Assembly (NCBI GenBank): GCA_025738555.1
Contig: JAOVFP010000002.1
Location: 3,968,001 to 4,032,000 of the forward strand
DNA: 64,000 nt
Direction of reading: 5' to 3'
From: Cyathus striatus
Taxonomy: Eukaryota > Basidiomycota > Agaricomycetes > Agaricales > Nidulariaceae
Part shown: one piece after another, positions 14,527 to 24,964 of the stretch
Layout: the number at the start of each line of letters is the position of its first letter
Numbering within the stretch: position 1 is the first letter of the stretch
Made by a program: the position numbers and the translations under genes
The notes under the pieces: model-generated
What the model was told of the DNA's origin: nothing
Databases searched by the model: none
What the model saw: only the letters and a program-made list of their open reading frames with translations

Positions 14527-14800
14527 GTCCAGTGGAATGCAGTGATAGTAGATCTAACAGCAATAGGCATTACGTTTGCAATGCGATGTATATATCATAT
14601 ACGGTAAGTACACGAAATGCAGAAGTTCGGATAAATTGCGGAATAATATCAACACGATTTGCACATGCACTAGTGCATGCATGTATATACTGTATGGCAT
14701 CAATAAAGTGGTATCAGTCCATAAAGATACAAAAAAAAGCAAGGCAAGCACAGAGCCAACAGAGCCAAGAACTCCTACATGAGCTGAACAATATCAATTG

Positions 14801-16406
14801 TTAAAGCAAACCAGCGCTCCTCAGATCATCCTGCAGTCTCCTTTCATTCTGTAGCACGCGCTGGACTGCGTGCGCCCGCTCCGGGTCATTGGTATCGGGA
14901 GATATCATAAAATCAGTTTCTCGCGCATCCACAGGAGATGCCTCGCCTTCTTCTGCTCTAACAATTTGACGAACATCTTCATCTTCATTCGCTTCATTCC
15001 TCCTTCCGAGCCCAAAGCCTTGGCGGAAAAAGTCAGAGCGGGATACACCACGAAGAGCAAACAGCTGTTCAACACGAGATGTGAAGGAGCGAGTAGGTTG
15101 AACACTAGGCGCAGTGCCAGAGGAGCTTTGTTGAGATGTCAGTACACTGCGTTCCCACCTCTTTACCCGCCAAAATCCAAGTAGTGAGGTTAGCAAAATG
15201 AACCACCCTAGAGAAGTATGTTAGCTCGCTGCATTGATGAAGCTTACGGCCCGACATACCCATTGTCATGAGGAAGAACGATAGCCATTCAGCAGTGGCA
15301 TCTGCAACCAACATATTTGCTTGATCTTCGGTCATTCCATTGGGGAATGTTGACGTAGAATTGTCCACAGAAGCATTATGGGAGTACCAGGCATCTGCTT
15401 CGGCTGCTGTTGAGAAGGTCGGGTGAGGGGCGGCATCGGGTTTCCAGGAGTCACCCCAAGTGTTTGAGTCTCCACTTGCTCCCTCGCTGGAATCGAGGCG
15501 TGCTCTCAAAGCAAATCCGTAGTTAATTAAAGTTATACCCAAGCCAGCGCGTGAGCCGAGTCTAGCGGCGTGGGATGAGTGCATTAGATAAGTCAATAGG
15601 AACCCAATGAACTGGAAAGAAACGGAGACGGCCATGTTCCAGACGAAGGTGAACAGCGAGCCGGTGGGAAGAGAGTCGATGATCATCTCGCCTACAGAAT
15701 CAGGGGAGAATGGAGCGTGGACTGTTGTTTCCCAGTATGGAGGGACGGCATCTGCTTGAGCAGAGGCATAGGAAGGAGGAGCCTCTCGTGCAGCGTCTTC
15801 CGGAACAATATAAGTATCATCGCCTGCGAGAGCTGGGTTTAGTTGGAAAGTAAACGCAAGATCAAAGAGGGATTTACCGTCATGGATTCGTAGAGGACGA
15901 GTGGGTTTGGCGGTGACATTCGCGAAGACACCATCGTTGCGGGTGCCTCCACCAACAGGACCTTGTGGAAGAGTGGGTGTTAATCCAAGGCTGTTCGCTA
16001 ACGAGGAGGGCAAGATATTGGTGGCGGTGCGAGTGAGCCATGATCGAGCAGCTGGATTGGAGGTATGGTCGAAGGAGGGAACGAGACCATTCGAGTTGCC
16101 AATGTCGTTGGGAAGGGCACGAGCAGAGGGCGTTGGAGGAGAGCCTGGAGGAGGATAGCTTGCGTAATCGAGATTCTCGAAATCATAGGGTGCTGGGGTA
16201 GTGGGAGGAAGAGAGAGGGGAGGAGGGGGAGGAGGAGAGAGGGGGAGACGGGGAGGAGTAGCAGACGGGTTGAGAGGAGTGGACTCTGAATTGTCGTCTT
16301 CATCGTCTGAATAGTCAAAGGCAGCCTCCATTTCTACCTGTTGGTCGCGATGCATGTGTCTGTCGGCGCGGGGATCATTAGCAAGCGGAGCATAGCGATG
16401 AGACAT
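14801..16406 (-). CDS. BSD2: BSD2/NDFIP-type PY-motif membrane adaptor
   Basis: Endomembrane adaptor that recruits a NEDD4/Rsp5-type ubiquitin ligase to cargo such as metal transporters. A long Pro/Ser-rich N-terminus contains a PPxY motif (EAPPSYASA) and a nearby VPPYWE. The conserved block follows: GEMIIDSLPTGSLFTFVWNM, then VSVSFQFIGFLLTYLMHSSH, AARLGSRAGLGITLINYGF and a third membrane segment crossing an intron at about 15204-15257 (FFLMTMG-WFILLTSLLGFW). The cytosolic tail is charged. I chose the ATG at 16406 (MSHRYAPLANDPRADRHMHR); an upstream in-frame extension is hydrophobic and unlike the family. Larger than yeast Bsd2 mainly through the N-terminus. Confidence 0.85.
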
Positions 16407-16603
16407 AGAAATAAAAAGAGAATAGAAAGAACCAAAATTCAGAAAGGACTGTAAGTAATACGAAACAGCAACCGTCACTCTGACCCACACATGTCAGCGA
16501 CATTGAGTATCTTATTATTTATTATTTATTTATCCAATTATTATCTCATCATCAATCCTGCGACTTTATTACCTCAGCAACTACTCGTACATTTCCTATC
16601 CAA

Positions 16604-17215
16604 TCACCGGTTGTGCAAGTTGGCCCTGTTCGCATTTCTCACCAGCTTGTTCACCCTTTCGCAACTCTCCATTCTCGCTTCCATCATTTTCTCAAACATC
16701 TCCAGGATCTGTTCCCGCGGCTGCAATGTATCCTGTTGTGGCTGCGCCGCAGATAATACGCGTCTATTCTTGGGTGCGAGGCCTTCTAGCCTCAGCTTGA
16801 ATCCTCTCTTTCGCCGCATCCACCGCGTCTGGGGCTGGCTCCCCCTCTCGGCATTGTCCGCCGGGACGAACGATCCCATTGGCCCAGAAGACACCGCGGA
16901 AGTCGATGGTGATGGCAGGGGCTGTGGATACACGCCAGCGGAGTAGGCAGAGGACGAGGACGAAGACGAAGAGGGATTGTTGTTGTTATTATTGTTATTG
17001 CTATGGCTCGACATGATTGGTGGATCAGGAAACGCCTCCTCCAGCATGGCGCGCGTCCTGTAAACCCACATTCGCTCGTGCTGGTAAAACGAAACGAGCG
17101 AGTCGAGCAGATTGATAGTTGATTTGAGCGGGTTTTCCGAGTTGTCGTCAAGAAGACCATGGTTCTCTGGGGAGAAAGGAGGGGTCGGTATGGAGTGAGG
17201 ATAACTGGCAGCCAT
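16604..17215 (-). CDS. Low-complexity protein of unknown function
   Basis: About 203 residues from the ATG at 17215 (MAASYPHSIPTPPFSPENHG), in one exon. After a helical segment (INLLDSLVSFYQHERMWVYR) come homopolymer tracts of eight Asn and eight Ser, encoded by AAC/AAT and TCG/TCT repeats at about 16960-17000. The C-terminus is basic and helical (RWMRRKRGFKLRLEGL and LQPREQILEMFEKMMEARME), consistent with a nucleic-acid-binding or coiled-coil region. The open frame continues upstream to 17434, but that part lies in a CCAAT-rich promoter and looks non-coding. I do not recognise a family. Confidence 0.55.
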   Translation of the reverse strand: MAASYPHSIPTPPFSPENHGLLDDNSENPLKSTINLLDSLVSFYQHERMWVYRTRAMLEEAFPDPPIMSSHSNNNNNNNNPSSSSSSSSAYSAGVYPQPLPSPSTSAVSSGPMGSFVPADNAERGSQPQTRWMRRKRGFKLRLEGLAPKNRRVLSAAQPQQDTLQPREQILEMFEKMMEARMESCERVNKLVRNANRANLHNR

Positions 17216-17656
17216 CGGAATGATAGAGGTTGGATGTGCTTTTTGGGACGAGAGGACGAAGGAAGGCGGGGGAATGGAGGAGAAGGGGATGGATGGGGAT
17301 GTAGTTATATGTGAGGGGGAGGAGATCCAGACCGAAGTTGGCTTGCATCGAGAGAACGAGACAAGTGTACATTTCTGGGGCAGACCTGATGAGATGTCCT
17401 GACACTGACAGCCTGCGACCGTCCAACAGGCCAATCACTGCCTCCCATTACTCCACAGCCAATCCCATCTCGTTCCCCATGATCAGCGCTCTCCCTTACA
17501 TGGCAAGTAATAATGCCACTTCTCGCCATTGGCTGTCCTTTTTGCTCCCGATCACATTATGTCAGCATCTCCGTCCGTCCAATCGCTGCTCGCCGTGCCA
17601 TTCGTCACTCCCTGTCACTTCCAAGTCTCTTTCTGCACTTCTTCCTGTCACACTCA
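17216..17656. promoter_or_regulatory. CCAAT-rich divergent promoter
   Basis: This 441-bp region between divergent starts contains four CCAAT/ATTGG boxes: 17431-17435, 17459-17463, 17528-17532 (reverse) and 17579-17583. They suggest control by the Hap/NF-Y complex, by inference. Confidence 0.45.
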
Positions 17657-18472
17657 ATGACAAAACTCGCTCTGTTCCTTCTCCTCCATCTTGCAGCTGC
17701 CTCTGCAACACATCTACGCCTGCTCCATCGCGTATTTCATCCCTTACTTACTCACCAGCCTTATCTCGAGCGCGCAACCTTGCATGTCTCCAACGACGAC
17801 CTCTCCGTACATCCGGTGTCTTCTCTTCGCGACGATGTCCTCCATTTCTCCCAGCTGCTGAACACTCCCGGCATAGACACCTCCGACGCGTTATACCAAG
17901 TCGCTCTTCAACATCCAGATGACAAGTCCGACGCTCACTGGGACATATCTTCCGTGAAAGCAGTTAGTGGCTGTCCTAGCAATCTTCTTTCTTTCTAAGG
18001 ATAATCGTAGTGTCATCTTGGCCAAGCAACCGCCCAAATATTGCTTCTGCACTCCTCAAATCATGAACAGGTTCCATTTACATTCGACTACTTTGTATCC
18101 CCCATTTCCCGTGATGGGTCCTGTGCCAGCTCCAAGAAACTGAAGAACTCTAATGAACAGTCTCGCCTTACAGAATATGCCACGCGCGCTTTTGCGGATA
18201 ATATTCAACGCCTAAATATATCTTTAGTTGTCCAGCATCCAGCATTTGCCCCTTCGTATGTGTTGCTACTGGTAATAATATGTGTTGCCGTTAATTCTGT
18301 CTTCAGTCCGGAGCTTCGTACACCTCCTCCCCTGTCCAGAGATGGAGAAGTCGTACAACCGGTTCCGGAAAAGTCATTTCTCCAAAAGTACTGGATGTAC
18401 ATCGCAGCAGTTATGATTGCTTTGTGTGCGTATCCAGCTCGAATTATAACGCAGCAACTAATTATCCAGTAG
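17657..18472 (+). CDS. EMC10: ER membrane protein complex subunit 10
   Basis: Lumenal/membrane subunit of the EMC, the insertase for ER membrane proteins. The ATG at 17657 gives a signal peptide (MTKLALFLLLHLAAASATHL). The middle reads ISSVKA-CHLGQATAQILLLH across an intron (about 17962-18011), then FTFDYFVSPISRDGSC. The C-terminal single membrane helix follows PEKSFLQKYWMYIAAVMIAL, a family hallmark. The second intron (about 18254-18305) joins AFAPS to PELRTPPPLSRDG. Stop TAG at 18470-18472, 120 bp from the converging FRS1 stop. Confidence 0.9.
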
Positions 18473-18592
18473 TAATGACCGGTGGACCCGAGGAAGAGCA
18501 GCCAAGACGACCTGCTCAACAATAAATATTTATTATAGCGTTGAACAATTCATTCTATGTGTAATGTTCTTTATACATGAGCTACATGTACA

Positions 18593-20921
18593 TTACTCGT
18601 CATTGGTCCAGACCTTTTGCATTTGTTTCTTGAAGGGTTCCAGGGTGAATTCCAAAGCAGAACAGGGAAATCCAATCTCAAACTTCTCTAGGACCTCGGG
18701 GTGCAGAATACCCAGTGTACCAATCTCAATGGCATGGCTTACATTCTTTGTCTCAGATGTTAACGATCGATAGAAAATAGTTGCTGCACGTCCAGGGAAA
18801 TACATAGGATCTGTAACATTGTTATCAATTGGTGCTGTAATGTATGCTGTGGGTTCTGCTGACCTTCTCTTTCTTTGATATAGTAGCCTGTTGCTGCCGA
18901 TCCGATGTTTTTCATCTCAATGTGGGGAATCTCGAGCATTTGCATCGCCCGATCCAACATTCCATGTACAATCTCAAATCCAGCAGTTTTGTTGCACCAT
19001 ACTGCAGCTGCATGTCGCTCGTTGCGTGCCTGACGTTCTCGAGATGTATCCTTATACACCACATCCGAAGCCTCGAAAATCTTAATGGGAAGTGCGTGAG
19101 AGCGGTTTTCACGGATTGTCTTGAGTAGTCCAGGAATCAATGTCGTCCGTACGACTTGAAATTCAAGTGTCTTGGGGTTGGCGATCTTCACTGCCGTGCT
19201 TCCATCATCCTCACGACGAAGCCATTCGAAATTTTCTTCATGCGAGCACTGCAAATTGCGTTATATGAATTAAAATCGCGTTACTGCAGGCACTCACCAG
19301 AATCAAGGGAAGAACTTCTATCCATCCTGCAAGTGACCACTCGCGACGAATAACATCGCTCAATTTACTGATAGCTAACGGTTGGGCCACAGTATTCACC
19401 GCAGGGAACTCATCGGGAAGATTATTAAACCCATAAGCAATAGCTGCATCTTCCATGATATCGCACTCATGCAAAATATCTGGGCGAGTAGGAGGAATGT
19501 GAACTTGGATCTCGTCAGGGTTCGTAGACGATATGGTCGGCTCTAGTGCCATCCTTCGTAGCAAATGGGATACATCCCCCGAGTTGAGGGAAAGTCCTGT
19601 GCAGGAGTTTACGTATGAAGCATGAGCAAGTGCATCACGGCCAGATATGTCTGGAGTGATGCGCATTTGCCCGTTGGGAAGAACAACCTTGACGGGTTCA
19701 ATACTAAAAAAAATTGGGAATTGCTTTCCACAATTCGACGTTAATGTACTCACGTGTATGGCTCTGCACAGTACTCCGAGAACATGGTGGCGACCATATT
19801 CACAACAATATCAAGCTTCGTCTGATCAGTGGCAGTGACATCGATGAAAATATTCCTTGTGTTCAGGGTGATTTTGCTATGCTCTGAGTTGATGATTGGA
19901 GGCATCGACAGCACTCTGTCCTTCTGATCGTAGATTATTGGATATACGGGGAAATCGCGGATAATATGTAGATATTTTGATAAGTGCTTCTCGGACTGAA
20001 TATGTCGAGGTTAAAACAAATCAAAACCAAAGTAATTTCAGGACGCACTTCATATACAGTCATCAGTTCCTCAGCAGTATATGCCTTATCCTTCCCTAAC
20101 GGTACGAATTTGATATCTGTAGGAGGTCTTGCTTCGTAACGGAATGGCGGCTCTAAGGTGTCCAGATCGTGTGTTCCGATGGCGACGAGCTGTCTGCGCC
20201 GGCACAAATTTTGGTGTAACTTGTCTTGAAGGTCTATGAAGGAAGCATATGATTGTGGTGTGAAGCTAACATTGCGGAGGATGGCACATGCGAACAGGGG
20301 CCTAACTTTCGCAGTCTATTCAGAGTTTTAGGTACTGAGACGGGGAAAAATACGCCACGAACATCGGAGTGTACAGTTACTGTCAACAGTTTAGATTCAT
20401 CCCCTCTTGGATAGACAAGCTTGTACCTGGGAGCTTCTTGCTTCCCGAGAAAAATACGAAGTGCGCGGGATATACCCTCAAGGCAGAGCAAATCATATCT
20501 GGATAGCGATTAGCTGGAGTATGGAAATTGTTCCGAAGCATTAGCATACCTATTGGCAGGCACCTCAATTTTCAGTTGCTACGATAAATCTAATATCAGG
20601 ATTTGAAATGATCATGCAAGACGAGAATGGCCGCTTACAGGTCGTTCTGCGGAATGCTCCTTCTTGTTCGCTTCCTCGACTTCCTCAGTAGTCTGAATGC
20701 ATGGTTGAGGTACTGCAAATACTATGTTTTAATTCAATAATATATCCTCACGTCTTCATCCAACTCGAGTCCATATTCAAAACAGAGTTTATCAAACTCT
20801 TCAGTAGCTATATGGTAGAAATTAGAACGACTACGCATATTAAATCCTGAGTGCAATACATACTGTACGTCTTCTCCAGTCTTTCGAACAGCTCCTCTTT
20901 ATCCACTGCAACTGTAGGCAT
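18593..20921 (-). CDS. FRS1: Phenylalanyl-tRNA synthetase beta subunit, cytosolic
   Basis: Partner of the alpha subunit at 11652-13721; carries tRNA-binding and editing domains. It starts [19 protein letters not shown] at 20921. Then come [18 protein letters not shown] (N-terminal domain), [40 protein letters not shown] (B3/4 region) and [20 protein letters not shown] (B5 region). The degenerate synthetase core follows ([35 protein letters not shown]), ending [13 protein letters not shown]. About eleven short introns. The gene borders the repeat array on its 5' side. Confidence 0.95.
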
Positions 20922-21219
20922 TTCTAGCTTCGCTTTCTTACGAGACGACGGGAGAGAAAAGAGGGAAGTGAACTGTCTGCAGATCTTGCCGGAATCCCTT
21001 ATCTGGATGGATGGCTATTCAGAAATAATACTTAGAGCCGGCTATCGCCGGCAGAGCCCACTAACTACTGGACAAACTCAGACTCTAATATAGATGAAAT
21101 GCAGATGACAGGTCAGTAAGATCGACTCTGAGAATAAAGTAACACAACTAACTAGTTTTCTGCACTGATGGTGGCACATCCGGCAAACCGGTCACTGGTA
21201 CTATGGTACCTTACAACTG

Positions 21220-21855
21220 GTGACTATGATGATGCATCCTGCAGTAATAGAATGCGGTTACGGCTTCGCACCCGGTGGTTGTGGCCTTGTGCCTTGCAGT
21301 GTGGGCATTGTGCCCTGCGAATATGGCCACGCGCCTTGCGATTATGGCTTTATGCCCAGCGATTATGACTTCGGACCCTGCAATTTGGGCCTTGTGCCCT
21401 GCGATTATGGCTTTACGCCTTGCGGTTACAGCTTGGTGCCCTGCAGTGTGACTATGGCTTGGTGCGTTGCGGTTTGGGCATTCCGCCCTGCGATTACTGG
21501 CTTTACACTGTGCGGTTATGACATTGGGCCTTGCAGCCACAATCTTCTACCCTATGGCTATGGCTTCGTGGGGTGCGGTTATGGATATGCGCCTTTACGC
21601 TTGGAATCTGCCCCCTGCGGTTATGGCTTAGGGTCCTATGGCTATAGCCTCGCACCTTTGCGAATACAGATTTGCGCCCTGCGGTTAAGGATTTGTGCCC
21701 CAGGGCTACAGCTTCGCGCCTTGCGAATATGGATTTGCGCCCTGTGGCCATCGCTTTGCACCACTCGATATGGGATTTGCACCCGGCTGCGGTCCATGGC
21801 TTTGCATTTTGTGGTTATGGACTCACATGTACACCTTGTGGCTATGGCTTGGTGA
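21220..21855 (+). pseudogene. Possible relic ORF made of Cys/Tyr/Gly heptads
   Basis: An open frame from ATG at 21220 (MTMMMHPAVIECGYGFAPGG) translates the repeat array as Cys-Gly-Tyr-Gly-Phe-Ala-Pro heptads. The heptad frame is kept through unit 9, lost in the 26-nt unit, regained after the next 22-nt unit (5+1 extra bases), and lost again after the 22-nt unit at 21658. There is no signal peptide or flanking domain. It may be a former repeat protein or simply a minisatellite that happens to stay open; the sequence alone does not decide. Confidence 0.25.
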
Positions 21856-22110
21856 CTTGAGTTTTGAGTCTTGTTCCCTGCAGGTGCAGTTCCAGGCGTT
21901 GCAATGACAGTATCTCAGCAGTATGGGTCTCGCGCCTTGCGGTCAGACCTCTATAACTGTGGTCATATCTTGGTGGCTCAGAACTGTAGTTCCCTACCAT
22001 GTAGTTTTGGCTCTATGTTGTTTGCGATCAACGCTAGTGCTTTTCGCCGGGGGGATACATCCGATTACATTACAGCTATGGCGTTATACCTGTGTGGAGG
22101 GGATGGTTGG
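21253..22110. repeat. Degenerate 21-bp tandem repeat (about 27 clear copies plus decayed ones)
   Basis: Units begin TGCGGTTATGG and end CTTTGCGCCC. I can align about 25 consecutive units from 21253 to 21784 with almost constant 21-nt spacing. Exceptions are one 26-nt unit (21442-21467) and two 22-nt units (21489-21510, 21658-21679); further irregular units run to about 21860. Fragments such as TGGGTCTCGCGCCTTGCGGT near 21925 suggest decayed copies up to about 22110. Because 21 is a multiple of three, each frame reads as a heptad. On the plus strand it is C-G-Y-G-F-A-P (for example LGLVPCD, YGFTPCG, YSLVPCS). There are no spacers, so it is not CRISPR. Confidence 0.9.
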
Positions 22111-22262
22111 ACCACGGGTAGAATTGAGGTGTTATATCAATTCTAAGTTTATTGCTCGTGTTTTCTCTTTCCTACACTTATCTATGTGTCTATTTTATTC
22201 AACCATCTACTTTATCTTTTATTCTATGTATATTAACATATGGCCTTTCCTTGAGTCTTCAT

Positions 22263-22680
22263 TGTAGGACTTGTGGCACGGCGAGTTCAATGTTGGTGCC
22301 AAACAAGTCCTTGCCAAACAAAGTCAGCTGACCAATGCATCAGCCAGCGCGTGTTCAACATGCTTCAAGTATTTTCGTTTACCTTCCATTACTTCAACTT
22401 TCTTCACCATTCCTCAAGCCTCAAACATTACTTCAAGAGAGGATCAATCACGGCGACTGGGTTTTACCCTTGTCGTTATCACGCGGTGGAAGGAGGGTCA
22501 TGGGTTGAGGAATAGGAGATATGTTTATTGGCTCATTGTTCCCTTATGCTCACGTTTTTTCCTTTTCATTTTAGTTCATATTTTACTTATTGTATGATAC
22601 TTTTTGGGCACAGGAATGCTCATACCTTTCGCTACTCTTGGCTTTCGGAAACTTGAAGAATCAATAGATTATTGGTGAAT
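22263..22680. mobile_element. Possible solo-LTR-like or retroelement fragment
   Basis: The segment starts TGTAGGACTTGTGGCACGGC at 22263 and contains a near repeat (CCAAACAAGTCC / GCCAAACAAAGTC) and AT-rich tracts. It has no coding potential, and it lies between the repeat array and a gag fragment. It looks like non-coding retroelement sequence, but I cannot find a matching second end. Confidence 0.25.
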
Positions 22681-22771
22681 ATTACGCTCTCTATGGTTGT
22701 CGTGCTGCGCTTGCAGCTTGGGCAACTGCATATACCCTTGGGGAGGGGTAGAAATCGTCTTTGTGCCGGCA

Positions 22772-23137
22772 TCATAGAGCATCACCAAGGGAATCATTCT
22801 CTCCGTTGTCTAGTGGTTTTGAGCTAATCCCCTGGAGTTCGTCTGCGTAGTGGATAACCTTTTCGACATCGTCAGAGCAATACTGAAGTACAATCGAGGG
22901 GAGCTCATATGTTGCAAGTCCTGCATTGATTCCAATGCGCTCGATTGTGAGGATGAAGTAATGGACGTAGTGTCCGTCGAAATTGGGAGAGCCGACAGAT
23001 TGTGGCACTGGCAATGGTTTGAGAGTCGTCAGAAAGGTAGCGCCAGCAGTGGTGTTTGAGGTGGTCGGGTTTATGGTTTGGGTCGACGTGTCAGCTGTAT
23101 CACCCGGAAGCGTAGTGCTTGACGCAGTACTCGACAT
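22772..23137 (-). pseudogene. Retrotransposon gag fragment
   Basis: A 121-residue frame starting at 23137 with a Ser/Thr-rich head (MSSTASSTTLPGDTADTSTQ), then SPNFDGHYVHYFILTIERIG and LPSIVLQYCSDDVEKVIHYA. This pattern (F-D-G ... F-L-x-x-I-E-R ... Y-C-S-D-x-V) is familiar from Ty3/gypsy-like gag proteins in basidiomycetes. After a frame change the homology seems to continue briefly (DALYDAGTKTISTPPQ) down to about 22690. No protease, reverse transcriptase or integrase is present, so the element is dead. Confidence 0.55.
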
Positions 23138-23248
23138 TTCCTATAGTTAAAAGGTAGTTAAAAGAACAAAAGAAAGGAAGAAAAGTAACTTAACAAAAGA
23201 ATTTACGAGGATTTTGGTGAACAAAATCCCCCTTGCGGTGGTCACCAC

Positions 23249-23500
23249 TGTGAAAGGATTACGCTCGCTAAGCGTACTTTGACTCATTCTTCCACACCTG
23301 GCGGGTATGGAATTACGCTTTAGAACTACAGTATATAATCTTTGTGATTACAGTATGACCTGACCCAGCGACTTAATGAGTACACCACATGGGTATTAAT
23401 ACAGGGGATGCGCTTTGCGACCATGGCAATACACCCTGCAATGGGTGGTACAGTTAACGTTTGCAGTGATATGTATATATGGTTGCAGTAGTACACTACA
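23249..23500 (-). mobile_element. Probable 5' LTR of the gag-bearing element
   Basis: On the minus strand this 252-bp segment begins TGTAGTGTACTACTGC and ends GCGTAATCCTTTCACA, so it has the TG...CA ends of an LTR. It lies about 110 bp upstream of the gag start and includes a TATA-like TTATATACTG. Directly after it on the minus strand comes GTGGTGACCACCGCAAGG, in the place of a primer-binding site. The partner 3' LTR was not found, so boundaries are inferred. Confidence 0.45.
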
Positions 23501-24298
23501 ATTTATTGTGTCTGGTAATTGAAGCAATTAGAATGAGATATATGCAATGATAATACATATCAAGCATCTGTATCTTTTAGTATCAGGCCAGGGCTGCCAG
23601 GCGACCTGTGCGTATGGCTGGGCAAATAGCACTCCATACTTGGATTCCAGTAATGTGCGAATTATAGGCAGGTCGGTTCAGCGAGTACAAAATTGTGAAT
23701 AATGATTATGCAAATCAACAGGTGAAGCCCACATAAGCTACGGCTCTGGCCAGTATAGAACACGAGTGCTAGCACTGCTAGTTGGTCGTACATTTGGGAA
23801 TGGCGGATGAATTGTTATCCTTATCATGCGGAAAGTCCGAACAAACCCCCTCGAAAAATCAGGATAGCTAAAAGAAAGCCTTCTCAGACTCCCAACAGTA
23901 GGACTATGATAGACCATAACACGGTGACCTTGTCCATCATGAAATCTGCATCCAAGCCGAATTGTTGTCAGACTTTCCGAAGTCAACTTGAAGGCTCAGA
24001 CACTCCACTTCAACTCTTCATCTAACAAGATGTATTTCACAGCCCACATACAAATTAAATCTGCCCAGTGGTAGAGATTTGGCAATACAATATTCTAAAT
24101 ACTAAGGAAACTTGGAATGTAAATAGACATTATCCTTACTTTTGACCACTATCGCGACATCAAGTAAGAAAGAAAAGTGTAACCTTAAGTGGGCACAGAC
24201 CCAACATAGAACAAAAGTCGAAAAACAGAAGTCGAAACCTCTACCAAGAGGTCAATCATGCTGAATATCCTATTTACCCTGTAGTCCTCGATCTCGGA
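23501..24298. other. Intergenic region without recognised gene
   Basis: About 800 bp between the LTR-like segment and the stop of the small gene at 24299. It has short open frames on both strands but no usable start with matching splice sites and no motif I know. Confidence 0.5.
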
Positions 24299-24793
24299 CT
24301 AAGGAAGTGTCCAGTGTGAAATGTGATATGTTACCCGTTTCTTCTTCTCTGGCTTTTCGGAGATGTTGGACTTGGGTTTGACAGCGGTAAGGTCAGCGAC
24401 GACACCGAGCATCCAGTTGCTGAGGGTAAGAGGACGAATGGCGATATTCTGGTGTTTGAGTTTCAAGGGGACAGTTTCTTCATCCTCGGAATCGCCCTCG
24501 GATTCCCCTTCCCAGTCGATTAAGACGTCTTCACCAACTTCTCTGGGGACAAAGCCACCAGTGTGCTGTTGCGATGTGAGCATCTTCCTGAAATAAACAC
24601 CTAAATCAATTGAAATTAGATGGTAATAAGAAGAACTCATACCATGCTGCCATTGACTGAAATAATTTTGTGAATAACTACTAATATTGCATTGAAATTC
24701 GAAGATAAAGTATGCAAAAGTCAGAATGGGACGAACAAAGCTGCAACAGGGAAAATGCCGAGAAACGTGGTCGACCCTTCGGAGCATCGGCAT
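24299..24793 (-). CDS. Small protein of unknown function
   Basis: I propose three exons: MPMLRRVDH, then (after an intron of about 100 nt ending TTATTTCAG) SMAAW, then KMLTSQQHTGGFVPREVG onward. That gives roughly 115 residues. The middle is acidic (DWEGESEGDSEDEETVPLKL), followed by NIAIRPLTLSNWMLGVVADL and a basic end (KPEKKKRVTYHISHWTLP). The unspliced frame is also open from 24793, so splicing is not proven. It shares a 171-bp divergent promoter with DPH6. I do not recognise the family. Confidence 0.45.
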   Translation of the reverse strand: MPMLRRVDHVSRHFPCCSFVRPILTFAYFIFEFQCNISSYSQNYFSQWQHGMSSSYYHLISIDLGVYFRKMLTSQQHTGGFVPREVGEDVLIDWEGESEGDSEDEETVPLKLKHQNIAIRPLTLSNWMLGVVADLTAVKPKSNISEKPEKKKRVTYHISHWTLP

Positions 24794-24964
24794 CCAATAT
24801 TACTGCCAAAAAGTTTCTGAACTCGACCCTATAACCCTACTAACTAAAGTTAGTGGGAATAAAGTACTACTTATAGGCAATTGATGAGATAAGCGAACAA
24901 TTCACTAAACTTTTCCCAAACTTTTCCCTTCCGGTTTCAGTTTTTGCCTTTGCCTCTCTTCAGT

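Noticed and set aside
15901..16158. Plus-strand frames inside the BSD2-type gene
   Set aside because: Mirror frames of the GC-rich Pro/Ser-rich N-terminus of the real minus-strand gene.
21253..21860. CRISPR-like regular repeat
   Set aside because: Units are directly adjacent with no spacers, and the genome is eukaryotic; it is a tandem minisatellite-type array.
22271..22597. Open frames on the plus strand right of the repeat array
   Set aside because: No start context, no motif, and the stretch looks like AT-rich retroelement sequence.
23738..23986. 82-codon minus-strand frame
   Set aside because: No ATG start, no splice partner and no recognised motif.
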